Shown here in pieces: positions 23,645-35,637 of a stretch of 64,000 bases of DNA. The DNA comes from Carposina sasakii (taxonomy: Eukaryota > Arthropoda > Insecta > Lepidoptera > Carposinidae): the NCBI GenBank assembly GCA_014607495.2, contig CP053163.1:2832716-2896715 (forward strand). The letters are read 5' to 3'. The notes beneath the pieces were generated by a model. The model worked only from the letters and a program-made list of their open reading frames with translations. It was not told the DNA's origin and did no database searches. Numbering within the stretch: the first letter of the stretch is position 1; each line of letters opens with the position of its first letter. The position numbers and the translations under genes are program-made.

Positions 23645-23699
23645 GATATGTATGTAAGATTAGATATATATGTAAGATTAGATATATATGTAAGATTAG
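23645..23699 (+). repeat. Short tandem repeat, about 18-bp unit
   Basis: AGATATATATGTAAGATT occurs about three times in a row. Confidence 0.8.
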
Positions 23700-25904
23700 G
23701 AGCTACATAATAGGTTTATGTAGGCACAATGTTTGAGGGATACAAATAAAATTTAAACAAACACTGTAATTCGAAAGATCATATATTTACTACGCTCTCT
23801 AGCATGAAGTATTCTATTGTATGAAATACAATATGTATAACAATTTCGTTTAATGACGACTTAGTTTTTGCAGCCCATGTAAGCTGATTCTCAAGCGGTA
23901 GCACCTCAAAACATAAAGAAATAAAGACAAAAGAAATCATAGCAAAAATTTAAATACACCAGCAATTTGGTAATAATAGCTGACAGTCACTTGGTATCAC
24001 CAAAATCTACAGTCCGGCGGCCGTTAAGGCAATCACCAGTGCTTCCACTTCCTGCATTACACGAGGAGATAATACATAGAAATTGTGTATTAGAGCCGCT
24101 TCATAAATATGTATATGCCTCGGTCTGTGGTCACAGAGCGCTTGCACAATCTCCTGCTCGGATGGCCCCTTGAATTGGACAGGGAGTGGGGTGGAGTCGG
24201 TTGGTTTAATTATTTTATAGTAAGTATTATGAGAGTGAAACGCAGGTCGCTTCCAAGCGGTGATAGTGGAGATCATTAGTGGATGTCTATGTTTAGCATT
24301 GGTAATCCTCATGGCTGAAATTGATAATGATTTACGAGTATTAGAGCTTCACTTTTGTAAACTATTGCCTGAAAGAGAGATTACGACTGTTACATTTACA
24401 GGAAAACATTTAAATACAATTACATAACATTAGTGTCTGTATCACCTAAGAAAATTGAAATGCTGTAAACAATAGCTACGCCCAAAAAAGTTTGCTCTAC
24501 ATTTTAAGCTTTTATATTCGACCGAGTATTATTTTTTTGCAAAGTAACAAACAAAGTATTAACGTATGATTTAAAAAATCCTTCTGAAATTACATACATA
24601 TTTTTCACATTTCATGTAAACCTTCTCTATGCCTTCCCCTATGCTAGTTCACGTAGGGGCAGAACCATAAGACGGCGTGTAATAGAAAAAGTGATACGTA
24701 GCCCACCACACTATCGCACGTCACTGATTAACAAATTCCAGCACTGCGTTCTTTTGTAGCCTAGACTTTGGTGGAGAGAAAACTTTAGATAAAGTACACT
24801 ACATTATGGTAGCACGCAAGGTAACTGCCATTATTTTATCAGTTTTTTTTTCTTTTTTTCATTTTATAAGGTCTCTATTATTCATTGACAAATATCACAT
24901 TTAAATCTAGTGTAGGTACATTTCTCCTAGTTCTAAATAACATTATAAATACATCTTGTTTGGCGAGCATAAACTCATATAAAACTTTTAGCCGGAAGAC
25001 ATAAGTGCCTAATTACAGAAAAGGCTTGTGAGCACATAGTACAAAAAACATTGACATGATATACCTACATCAGTGCAAAGTGATGCTAATTAGTACGTTC
25101 GCTTTAGTAAGCAACGAAATACCATAAGGGCCGTTTTTTCCAATGTTATATAGCCTATCTAAAGGATAAGATGCTGTCTTTCATTAACACTTGATCAGGA
25201 TACCTATAATGTTACTTTATTTAAACCACACATTTAATTTTATAAAATAGTAATCATTACCAATTTAGTCAAGGACAAAAAACTAAACGAAGAAATATAT
25301 CAAAACTGATTTCTTACTAGTGAAACCCAACGAGAACCTGGTCTTACACAACTAAGAAAAAATCAACAATAAACAGAAACTCATAACACAAATCAAATTC
25401 AGCTCGACCCAACCCACGACCGGATATACAAAACGACCTCTGTGGCCCTCGCAATAAGGTTACGGTTTCGCAACGAGGAAGGATGCACTGCAACACGTCA
25501 GTGGCTGCCCGGAAGGAAGTTACCCAACTGACGCGGTTATTTGCTGAAAACATGCAAGTATTGGAGTATACTTAGAATAGTAGATACTTGGTATACTAAA
25601 GGCCTGAAGGGCCTAGTTCATGATAGGTAAAATTTTGTATATTCTCCATTTATTTTAATAACTAAACCATAAACATAATATTATTATTATCCTCCTGCCC
25701 TGTTCCTAATTTATTTAGGGTCGGTGCAAATATATTCTCTTCTTCCATTCATTCCAAACGGTGATAATAAGATGACGAATTCGTCACACTTCTAGCACCA
25801 GCACTTATATTTGGTATACCTCTTCCTCTATACGTATAACCATCCACACTTATACCCAACACTCTCCTAAACCGTAAACACATAAGTAATTATATTCATG
25901 AACG
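23700..25904. other. Unassigned; one 101-codon minus frame
   Basis: The frame at 24007-24312 (minus) has ordinary composition but overlapping frames are equally open and no family is recognised. Confidence 0.4.
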
Positions 25905-26206
25905 ATATTCTTTATTTTAACATTTATTTATCTATAATTATTTGCAATAATAACTAAACCTACGTAAAAAAAACTAGAGCTACAAAATAAAATAAAAATT
26001 ACAAATAGAAGACTCCTTGCAAGTCCTCCACCGCTGGCAATGTGCCCAAAAAGCTGGCAGCGTTGCCCCGCTGGATAGCGAGGCTTACTCGCCGTCCAAA
26101 GAATGAGCCAGCCCTCGACCAACCTTTTCGAAATATCCTTAAAAAGGTTGTGGGCTCCTGGACCCCATAGTTTTAACCCCAAACGGCTTAAATAGGTAGT
26201 CACCAC
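25905..26206 (-). pseudogene. Non-LTR retrotransposon 3' end, frameshifted
   Basis: The minus strand reads LSRLGLKLWGPGAHNLFKDI SKRLVE, then in a shifted frame RAGSFFGRRVSLAIQRGNAA SFLGTLPAVEDLQGVFYL and a stop. The block continues smoothly only if one base is restored, so this is a decayed copy. The 3' UTR (GCAAATAATTATAGATAAAT) ends near AATAAAGAAT. I associate this C-terminal block with lepidopteran LINE ORFs, but cannot give the clade. Confidence 0.55.
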
Positions 26207-27547
26207 TGAGGTTTGCGTATTTGCGTCGTTTGAGGTTTTCAGCTGTATTGGACGATATTCTATATACTACCAAGATGATTTCAATACTCGTTTATAATGA
26301 AAAGCATACAAGTTTAGTTGATTTTTTTTAGACCTTAGTCGGTCTAGTTAGTAGTCGGTTAGTAGTCGCGAGTACTAAATAAAGTGTCTACAGTAAACTT
26401 CACATAGACCTGGAGTCAAACACGCCGCATCATAAAATCAACGATTGGGTCTTATAGGCCGAGAGTGCACCACTTATTAATATACTTTACCAAAAAGCAA
26501 CCACAATGGGATATCCTATAATCTCATTATCGTTGCTACTTGATAAGATATTCTAATAAGTGCTGGCATCTTCTTCTATAAAACGCAATAATTGATTTCT
26601 ACTTCTTCCGTTCGATTTCTTTTTCTTTAATCTTAATATAGAACTGCGTTACCTACTGCACAAATTATTGAATTATCTTATAATATGCTGAAATAAATTA
26701 GGTTCTGAAAATAATTTAGCAAAATTAAAAATGAAATCCAAAATTAAATTCACTACTATTTATTGAAATAATGTAAATAAATGTAATTTATACCTACTGG
26801 GTTATTGTATATTACGAGATACTTCATGATGTAGAAAAAGGGGTAGTCAGATCTCGCGCTAGCATAGTAATATCTCAGAAAGTTCTTGTCGTAAAGCGGA
26901 CAGGATAGGGCTAACTTACGTTACGATTATGATGGCCAGCGATTAATAAAAAAACTTTAAACATCTTTGTATAAGGCGGAGGTCATATTAAAACCATTGT
27001 ACAATTTTTGGTGTCGCTTTGCTATTAATTTGCTTACGCAAGATATGTAATTTACTGGACAAAGATCTCCCCTAAACTTTTCCACTACACACTGGTCAAC
27101 TATTTACATTACGAGTGACGGGGTCTGCTACTACCCAGCCCTTTGGGCGCCTTTAGGGCCACTTGCATTAAAATGTGCACCCAATTCTAGGTTTAATTTT
27201 AAATTCTGTTCTGGAACGGTTTTAAAATGTAAAAAAAAATGCGTCAACAATAGCTTCGAAAATATTGAAACTTAATCATGTAAATACTGCACTATCGCCG
27301 TAAACACCAGTTTACATTGTAGGTACCTACGCACCACACACGCGGCTTACATGTAACTAAAGGATCATTAAATCTGGCATTAAATCAGCCATTCCCAGCC
27401 AGTTCCCATCGTAAGCAGTTGGCTGGTGGGTATGGAATTTCGCACTTGCAAAAGATTACTTATTAGTAATATCTAATATTCTAGGTGTACCGAAAGGGGT
27501 ATGTTAAGCGAAATACTACGAAAATATATCACTATCTTTATATATAA
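26207..27547. other. AT-rich DNA, no gene seen
   Basis: No repeat shared with other parts of the window was noticed. Confidence 0.5.
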
Positions 27548-27992
27548 CTAGCTGTTGCCCGTGACTCCGTCCGTATGGACTGCGGAAAAAACAAAGTCGA
27601 AATTAATAATAAAAAGCCTATGTGTTAATCCAGGGTATCAGCTAACTCTATACCAAATTTTATTAAAATCGCTCCAGCCGTTTAGATGTGAAGAAGTAAC
27701 AACGACGGCCGACTGGTCTAGTAGGTAGTGACCCTGCCTGCGACGCCATAGGTCCTGGGTTCGAATCCCGGTAGGTGCAAACATTGATATGATGAATATC
27801 AATGTTTGTTTCCGAGTCATGGATGTTTCTATACTTATCTATGTATTTATATACCGTTGCTTAGTACCCACGACACAAGACCTTATGGATCTTAATGTGG
27901 GACTAGGTTAATGTGTTGTGTAGTGTGTGAATATTTATTAAAAAAAAAAACATACAGACTTACAAACTTTCGCCTTTATAATATTAGTGTGA
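27548..27992 (-). mobile_element. Helitron-like element, family 2, carrying a nested SINE
   Basis: Plus strand starts CTAGCTGTTGCCCGTGACTC and ends TTTATAATATTAGTGTGA, followed by T. On the minus strand this reads TCACACTAATATTATAAAGG ... AACAGCTAG, with the TC...CTAG signature. A tRNA-derived SINE (27703-27950) interrupts the interior, so the Helitron-like copy is the older. Confidence 0.7.
27703..27950 (+). mobile_element. tRNA-derived SINE
   Basis: The head resembles a tRNA. A box-A-like TGGTCTAGTAGGTAG is followed by box B GGTTCGAATCC (27758-27768) in a CCTGGGTTCGAATCCCGG arm. The body is not tRNA-related and contains ACATTGATATGATGAATATC. The element ends in a run of about ten A. It lies inside a Helitron-like copy. 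Related heads occur at 44380 and, reversed, at 51947. It would be transcribed by RNA polymerase III from its internal promoter and needs a LINE in trans. Confidence 0.8.
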
Positions 27993-28455
27993 TTACATAA
28001 ATAAAACCGAGGCACAAAATTTTTTCACTCAAAATCACATATTTATTTTTCGAGAGAGTATGGAGAGTTATGTTCCTACAATCTCAAAAATTAAAGTGTG
28101 ATTTTGAGTCTAAAATGTGGTAAGGTTTTTTTTTTGTAGGGTACTCGTATTCTAATAATGCTTATTTCGCCTTTTGTAACACCCTGTCTAAGAATATATA
28201 AAACATAGAGCCAATTGGTTGAGCAGTAGTTAGGTTAGTTATTAGTTAAAAACGTCTTTTTAAATATTTTTTTTTACATATGTACATTATATAGGTAGTA
28301 AGCTTAACTATTAAACGGCTGATCGTAAGATTACGAACTTGTAAAACTAAATTCGTTCTAAAAATCTACCCTTTCTTCCCCATCCATCAGTCTCAAAATA
28401 TAGCCCTAACCGTAGGCAAAACAAAAATTAAAATACAAAAAGCATAAACTAGTCA

Positions 28456-28552
28456 TACTAACTCGTTCACACGATGACCCGTGCCTTTGAACCCATGACC
28501 CTGCGTGCGCTAGCCGTTCCATAACCACTGCGCCTAAGGGGATATTTAGCGA
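28456..28552 (-). repeat. tRNA-like SINE head, degenerate
   Basis: The minus strand reads CCTTAGGCGCAGTGGTTATG (box-A-like), then GTCATGGGTTCAAAGGCAC (weak box B). The tail is not recognisable. Confidence 0.35.
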
Positions 28553-28716
28553 CATTTGTGTACATTTTAATGAGATTGTGTGAGAAAATGCCATTAGCTT
28601 GTAAATTGTAATGATAGAAAAATAACTGGTACGAGTATAGCTCAAGAGACTTATTTCGATACAAAATAGATAGTAATATCGCTTATGTGAATTACATATA
28701 AGTAATTACATATAAT

Positions 28717-28980
28717 GCCGCGTGGTGCCGGCAGAGTAGAATTCGTACCACCCCATGTCTACCCGTGGGTATCGTACGAGGCGATTAAGGGTTTCCGGGA
28801 GGTGGGCAGTAGCGCCTCCCGTGCTGACAACATAATCCAAAATACAAACTGCGGTCACCAACCCGCCTGCCCAGCGTGGTGACTATGGGCAAAACCCTCC
28901 TGTGGCAGTAGCCTTGTGGCGTGCCCTGGGGGAGGCCTACGTCCAGCAGTGGACTGCAATAGGCTGAAGAAGAAGAAAGG
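28717..28980 (+). mobile_element. RTE-tailed SINE
   Basis: Full-length plus-strand copy: GCCGCGTGGTGCCGG start, GGAGGCCTACGTCCAGCAGT near the end, and GAAGAAGAAGAAAGG tail. No target duplication could be seen. Confidence 0.8.
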
Positions 28981-29035
28981 TTAAAAAGTACTTTTCACGT
29001 GTCGGCACCGTAATGACGTCTGTTATTTTAAGCCA

Positions 29036-29218
29036 CTATAATGACGGCGACTCTATCCTAGGAACCCATAGCTTAAGCGACTGCTAATCAAAGCGGTGAT
29101 AGCTTGGTTTAGAATAGACGTTGCGTTGATACGGTCGCTATATGACGGCGACGCTATCCTAGGAATTCATAGCTTAAGAGAAGCAAAGCGGTGAATGTTC
29201 AATGGTTTAGATTAGACT
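29036..29218 (+). repeat. Imperfect tandem duplication
   Basis: TATAATGACGGCGACTCTAT / TATATGACGGCGACGCTATC, followed in both copies by CCTAGGAA.TCATAGCTTAAG-type sequence, AAAGCGGTGA and GGTTTAGA.TAGAC. Two units of roughly 75-110 bp. Confidence 0.75.
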
Positions 29219-29930
29219 GCTTTGAGATCAACAGTGCCCACTTTCATAACTTTAAATTAAAACTAAAGAGGCACAGAATTTTGATTCTTTTAATTACGAT
29301 CTTGTTATACAATGTCCACCTCTGCCACTAAGTTAATTGCCTTGTGGACGACCGTTCCCAACGCGACGGTCCGCTGCCCCACACTTTTCACTGTGTTTTT
29401 ACTCCTTAGGGTCGGTTTCACTATGTGTGGTAACTACAGGTTAACTATGGTTTAAAAACTTACATTGGCTTGGCACAAGTTGTAATGGAATGGTGTGAGA
29501 CTGACATTTTAGAGCTTTGGATGTCTAAGCCATTATTGAATTGTTTTTTTGTATAGAAATATGTTAGTAAAACAACATTTTATTATGAGTAAGTGTTAAA
29601 TTACTCCCAACATTCTACAATACATTATAAAAACTAGAAAAAAAACTACAACATTTGCATCAATTCACGTTTAAATATTTAAGTTCAATAGTTTAATTAA
29701 CTCATGATCCAGATTATTGGCTAGACTTAAAAAATATACCTACTAAAGTTATTTATTTAAAATTCAGCAGATAATTCAATTTAATTTTTATGCTAAATAG
29801 TTGCAATTTAACCACAACAAAACGAGTTATTTATCTATACATGATTTTGCTTCAAGTGAGATATTTAAATCATAGGTATTTTGTTAAATATGTTTTGCAG
29901 CATCCATGGTGGTGCTATCTCATCACTGAA

Positions 29931-29960
29931 GAAAGTTACACAAGACTTTGTGTAACTTTC
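29931..29960. repeat. Perfect 13-bp hairpin
   Basis: GAAAGTTACACAA and its reverse complement TTGTGTAACTTTC are separated by GACT. It is too short for a microRNA precursor and there is no sign of a gene end. Confidence 0.7.
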
Positions 29961-30524
29961 TTTTACGTAACTTGTGGATAGTGTAGTGGACTGTGTACTT
30001 ATTTATACTTCATAAACAATACCTTAACTATGTATTTTTGTATACAGTTCTTAACTGTCCCAAAAAAATAAATAAACTCGTAGTTTAATAGCTGTGCTAC
30101 CGGCCATATACATACATTTTAATTAAATAAAATCAGGTGAGCTGAACTAATGAATTCAGTCGTCGGCGACACACTAATCACAATGTAATTGTCGACCGTT
30201 TTAATGCTAATGTGAGCAGTGGACGCATCGCCTTTCCTGTCTTACCCAAGGTGTAACCGCCCGTTAAGTTCTTGCTTGTTGGTTGTGAAAGTGTACTTTT
30301 GGTTTTAATAACTAGATATTTTTCGCCGATTTAACTGCTCTTTTGACATAAACTGGTACCTACTTTCAAATGATCAAACTTTCTTCTTAGCGCGTGGCTA
30401 AATAACTTTAGCAAAATGTTTACTTAGAATTTATTTTCTTAGGTACATAAGTTGCAAGTGGACCTTAATAAGTTGTTACACTAAAATACTCTAAATATCA
30501 GTATTTTTCTATGATTTATTGCAG

Positions 30525-30657
30525 TGATTCGGGCCCCTCATCCGAGGACAGTGCCTATCTGATCAACCATCACATAAATAATACTGGCCCGTGCTTATCG
30601 CGGCTCAGAAATGTTGGTAATAGAGCGATTTATTGCAAAAATTGTGCTTCCTGGTGA
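30525..30657 (+). CDS. Candidate terminal coding exon
   Basis: A strong acceptor (TATGATTTATTGCAG at 30510-30524) precedes a frame DSGPSSEDSAYLINHHINNT GPCLSRLRNVGNRAIYCKNC ASW ending at TGA 30655-30657. GC content rises inside it. A possible donor GTAATA at 30616 gives an alternative 91-bp internal exon. No other exon of the same gene was found and I do not recognise the protein. It could be a host exon or chance. Confidence 0.28.
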
Positions 30658-30946
30658 TTTTTGGTCGCCATCCTCCATAAGCTGGGGCTTACTTAACCGT
30701 CTAAGTGACATTTTCGTTCCCAATAATAAGATATAAGGCATCGATTTTACTTTACTTAGTGCAACAGCTCTCCCTTTGAAGCAAAGTGCACATATCGTAA
30801 GATTCTACTAAAGTCATTATTTCATGCGATAAGTTATCAACTTACATGGCTGTGTGATCATAATATTATGTCAAATCCGAAAAGCAGGGTACAGTTTAAA
30901 AATCCCTTTGCATCCAAGATTCAAACGAATACATCATATATTATTA

Positions 30947-31288
30947 CTAGTGGACGTCCGCGACACCGTCCGCGTGCACTACAGAAAAAACAAAATGTCG
31001 AAATTATCCAAGATAAAAATATTTTCCCGGGATAAAAAGTAGCCTATATCTTAAGTGGGACCTGTCACAATATATTCCTGAAAACTGCATCGAAATCGTA
31101 TCAGCCGTTTCTGAGATTAGCGTGCACAAACGCACAGACAACCGACAAACCCACAAACGGACAAAAAATTCAAAAATCATTCTTTTGGGTATTATTGCGT
31201 TGATAAAGGTCTCCTATAACATTTTTTCTCATATATCTTCCATGTACAGACAGCGATCCGTTGCATTTTTATTATATGTATAAATAGA
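30947..31288 (-). mobile_element. Helitron-like non-autonomous element, family 1
   Basis: Minus-strand copy. Plus-strand CTAGTGGACGTCC is the 3' end, and TTATTATATGTATAAATAGA is the reversed 5' end, with flanking A and T bases as expected. Simple GATA and GAA repeats follow on the plus strand. Confidence 0.75.
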
Positions 31289-32445
31289 TAGATAGAAGAA
31301 GAAGAAGATATAGATAGAAGATATTAAAATATTTCACAGATTACAGCATTATCAAACATAACAAAAGCTTTGTGAAGAAGTGTGGTATGTCAAAATGTGC
31401 CTAATTTGAGGGAGCGTCCGCGCAGAACAATACAAGTAATTTTCTTGTTCACGTGATTGATAGGCAATCACATTTCTATGTTGACGCAACTGGATGTAGA
31501 ACTGGCGTTAAAGTGGTGTAAGTCTAAATTTATGTTTTTTGGGTCTGTAATTTTTTTATTTTGCTAAAGTATTTAGAACACAGCAGTATAAATATATATA
31601 CTTAATGCTTTGCCCTGAATGACCGACGGATACACACAGCTTAAAATGCAAATCTCAGGGACCTGAAAATTGGAGAATGTGTTTTTTATATTACTTAGAC
31701 ATTCGGTAAGACAGGATTTATCGAAATTCCCACATAAACAGAAACGAACGGAATTTAAAAGTAGGTATACGAGAAATAAGGCATTATAATATTAAATTAA
31801 GTATAATTTTACAATTTACCATACAGGTAATGTGTTCTATATAAAACTTTCAATTCACCAATCAGTTTAATAAAATAAAAAACCGGAAATTCATATTTTC
31901 CCTATTATTTAATCTGAATCTTTAAGTAAGCACTAATAAGCTTCTTGCTTGCAATTAAACGAACAAAAATCTTTACCACAAAACCTGCGTTTCTTGAGAT
32001 ACATCGCTTTTTCTATGAACGTGAAGTTTTGACTCAACAAATTGGTAGATTTATGTTTATTCCGTCACAATGGTGGACGATCAGAGGACATTAATCTAAA
32101 TTTTTAACTCTATAATGATGTATAAACACAATACAAAACATCTAACGGGTGGCAGCACTTACTACATACAAATCACCTGAAAACCAAAAATCCGTACTAT
32201 TCCGTACCAAATATTCTTAGTACATGTTTTCGCCACAGGTACTATGATACCATAAGATTTATTTGTTGAAATGTCACGATAGGTGTAAATATGTTAATAT
32301 TTACATAAATAGCCGTTGAATTGGTCATAATTTAGAACTTTTTAATGCATTTTTTTATTCAAAGTCAGATACGATGATTCACATACAACTAAAATAAATG
32401 TCTGTATTGTGAAACATTTTATGTCCAGTATTCCTGAAACCAATC
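31289..32445. other. AT-rich DNA, no gene seen
   Basis: Starts with GAA/GATA simple repeats (31289-31325); the rest is unassigned. Confidence 0.5.
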
Positions 32446-32482
32446 AATAATCTATCTATAGATACATCTACCTATCTATCTA

Positions 32483-32558
32483 TCTATACATATAATAAAA
32501 TTGTAACGGATCTATGTTTGTGCACGCTAATCTCAGAAACGGCTGAAACCGATTTCGA
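32483..32558 (+). mobile_element. Helitron-like fragment, family 1, internally deleted
   Basis: Begins TCTATACATATAATAAAA, loses the middle of the element, resumes at TTTGTGCACGCTAATCTCAG and stops after ACCGATTTCG. A (TCTA)n run lies directly upstream (about 32446-32484). Confidence 0.65.
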
Positions 32559-32744
32559 CCGGATTACAGACGGCTAAGACCTAATCGACAAGTCCACGAG
32601 TAGGCGTATCTAGTTGTCGTATCGACTACAACTCGTCAAGCGGTTGCCTGTACTGAGTGAATACTATAGTTCTCTATGTACAGATTTTAACTAGCTTGTA
32701 AAATTCCAAGCGGGAGGCGTAAGTTCATCCCAGTTGTAGCTGTA

Positions 32745-32905
32745 CAGATGCTTCTCGGAAAGCACGTAAAATCGTTGGTCCTGCGCCTGATCTCTCTCCG
32801 GTAGTGTCGGTTTTCCGTCCCATCGGACTATGAGAGCGAGGGAATAGAGAGTGCATCTGTGTTTGCGCACACACTTGTGCACTATATTATCTCCTGCGTA
32901 CCTTG
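32745..32905 (-). repeat. Dispersed repeat with a second copy at 55390-55560
   Basis: AAAATCGTTGGTCCTGCGCC, AATAGAGAGTGCATCTGTGT and TTGCGCACACACTTG correspond to segments at 55400-55555, where one block (around the GACGGAAA motif) appears inverted. The minus strand has an 84-codon open frame (GKPTLPERDQAQDQRFYVLS), which I judge to be repeat sequence rather than a gene. Confidence 0.45.
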
Positions 32906-32945
32906 AATTAAGGATATCAAACGCAAAAGAAACGTAGCATAACAC

Positions 32946-35500
32946 AGCTTTGATAGAAAGGCAGCCTCAAACTACGAGTAAGTCATAATAAAAATTACAC
33001 CAGTATGACAAAACTACACCACATTATTGTGACACCTAGTGACGTAGCTTTGTTACAAGACCTTGCCAGAGCCAGCCAGAGTTTTGGAGGCCATTAAGCT
33101 TAATTATTTACGACAACCTGTATTATTTGACCCTCAAACCAGGGCCCATAAACTACATTCTGCATTATCCAGAACGTAAAAGCACTAAACCTGATTTCAG
33201 TAACAACGTCCTCCGATCTAGCGCTAGTTGTCTGTATAATTCTAACACTGTTTCATATTGTTTCTTTAGTTCCGTAATAATCCGTGAGACTTTGATATTG
33301 AAACGGACTATAAAGCTCGTCTCGGTCCCTAACGCCCCCTTTAGGCAGCTGTTGTATAGAATGCGATAAGCTAACCGTAAAGCTTACTTAGCACGCGCTT
33401 ATCTCCCATAGGTGTATGCAGAGAGTACAGATCTACACAATATAAGATAGATACATTTTAGTACGTACAATGTCCATCAGTAGATAGGTAAGTACCACTT
33501 TTGTCTCGTCCACATTCATAAAAAAATTCATACATGCACGTTGGTTTCGGGTATTCTTAGAACATAGGTACATATTGTTATTTACAAAGATACTATCGAT
33601 TTCAATCAGCAAGAAATCGAATGCTCAGATAATGATCGCTATTAGGTATACATTTTCTTTGGATCCCCGTATATTCCTGTTCTTTGTGTGTAACAAAGAA
33701 AATTATGATTTTAACCAATGAAACAAAATACGTGATCTTACCACTTTGTGTATAGATAAATAGTAAATAAATATCAACATACATTATATCCAGTCGGCAA
33801 ATCGTAATGACAGCGCAAAAAGTTGCAATCTACAAGCTATTTCTCGATAGAGCAGCAACCTTATGCAGTTTCTTAAGGCCGACCCTCACGCTCGTTTCGT
33901 CTGTCAATGCGCAAATTTAAGGTCCGACACACCCATGCACTTTGGGAGGGTCTATCCTACCTCCTTTTGTCTCAGAGTCGTTGTTGCTACTCTCAAGTTG
34001 ACCGCGAGCTTTACTAAGCTTTATTTGCCATAAGTCTTGTTGGTAATGGACCTTATTGCATGCTTGCTGTAGTTTTGGCGGAACGTGGCACTAGTAAAAT
34101 TAGTGCCTATCTTGCTAATGGTCTGATAGGTAGGTAGATATTTGGATGATAAAGTTAATGCTATCTTGATCAAGTTTCATAGAGACAGGTTTTTTAAATC
34201 ATCATCACTGTTTACAACTAGAACTCTCTGGTTATTGATAAATCTGCTCTTTAATGTTACTAGCAGAGTCGACTCGTAGTCGTAATTTGACTAGATTGGC
34301 GTAATTATATTAAAATATTTCTGGTGCAGTTTGTGTTAGAAAACATATAAGAGACATGTGCTTATGAGTCGCGTGACAGAGTTTAAATAGTAATTTCTGT
34401 GAGGGTTGTGTATGATGGGGTTGTCATGAATGTTTTAAGAAGTTATTTTTAATTATTTAATTGGTTGTATGTGGGATTACGGGTGACGTTAGCTTCTCAG
34501 ATTATCTAAATGTTTATTGCTTAAATGTGTTGACATTTTAACTGCATCGTTAGTTGTACTTTTGAATATTATAAATAATTTAAATGAACTTAGGCTGAAA
34601 CAACATATCAGGTTTTTCCGTAGTAGGACATAATATAATAACTAAACTATTTTGGATCAAACCCCACCAGTATCAATAATCACTGACTCAAACTTAAATT
34701 ACACTCGACCATTGTAAATAAACTCTTATGTAAAAGACAACAAAGTACTATCGCCCCCGAGTGCCCTTAAGGGAAAACTTACAACTAAGAATACGACATT
34801 GAATGAAATAACTGAACAGTAACATGCAGCAGTTAATGTCATTAATAAATTACCAACCATGAGATTTTTCTATTAAAACCAGAATAATGTAGTTATTAGA
34901 ACTGCTTACACTTATAATTTATACGTTTATGTGGATTATACAAGCATTTTGATAATACGCGATAAGCAAACAATAGACAACTGCGGTATGAGGTAAGACA
35001 TATATTGTTGCAAGATATTACATATTAACGTAACTAAACGGTCGTGCGAACTTCTGGGGACATAATATCACTACCTACTATAACATACCTACTGTTGGTT
35101 ATCTCAGTGTGAGCATCAAATAATATAAATATAGATCATACATATACAGGGTGTAGATGACAAGGCAAATACTGAAATGCTTAACAAGTACCATTCTGTT
35201 GAGTTATACGACAGTGTTATAACTCGCAGGAAATGTATTTTTGATTTGATTATCAGTAATCTTTGCTCTCCGCGCCAATTGTATTGAGCGATCGTTTGAC
35301 TAATTAACTGGGCTTATTGGTTATTGTGTGACACATTGCTATTTTTTGGATCACTTGTGACTCTCCATTAGGGTTGATCAGTTATTTGAACTTTTTTTAA
35401 GGCAACTTTTTTTTAAATAATTTTTTATTATAATATTTTTTTTAAATCATTATCTAAGGCCTAATTATACGAACTAAACCATTTTTTCCTGAAAATATGA
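32946..35500. other. Unassigned, no gene seen
   Basis: Short frames only; T-rich low complexity at 35388-35450. Confidence 0.5.
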
Positions 35501-35552
35501 AAAAAATTACTTCTGACCAATTTTGAGGGTTAGGTTAGGTGAGTTGAGATAT

Positions 35553-35637
35553 CCCTCCCGATGGTTGCCCGCCTTGTCGGGCCGGGAGGGCTTAGTAACC
35601 GTGGACTGGTCACCCACGGTGAATCTAAGAGGCAACC
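35553..35637 (+). ncRNA. Candidate HDV-like self-cleaving ribozyme
   Basis: Pairings read from the sequence. P1: CCCTCCCG (35553-35560) with CGGGAGGG (35583-35590). P2: GGTTGC (35563-35568) with GCAACC (35632-35637). P3: CCG (35569-35571) with CGG (35578-35580), extendable. P4: ACCGTGG (35598-35604) with CCACGGT (35614-35620). The joining strand GAATCTAAGAG (35621-35631) holds a candidate catalytic C at 35625. The order P1-P2-P3-P3'-P1'-P4-P4'-J4/2-P2' is that of HDV-like ribozymes known at the 5' ends of R2 and other non-LTR retrotransposons. The first paired base is exactly the first base after the target duplication, where such ribozymes cut. One or two bases between P3 and P1 are unpaired in this model. 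Activity is inferred. Confidence 0.72.

Noticed and set aside
27638..27820. Minus-strand frame with TGIRTQDLWRRRQ
   Set aside because: Translation of the SINE tRNA-like head, a familiar false protein.
35524..35541. TTAGGTTAGG, the insect telomere unit
   Set aside because: Only two units, inside a dispersed repeat; not a telomeric array.
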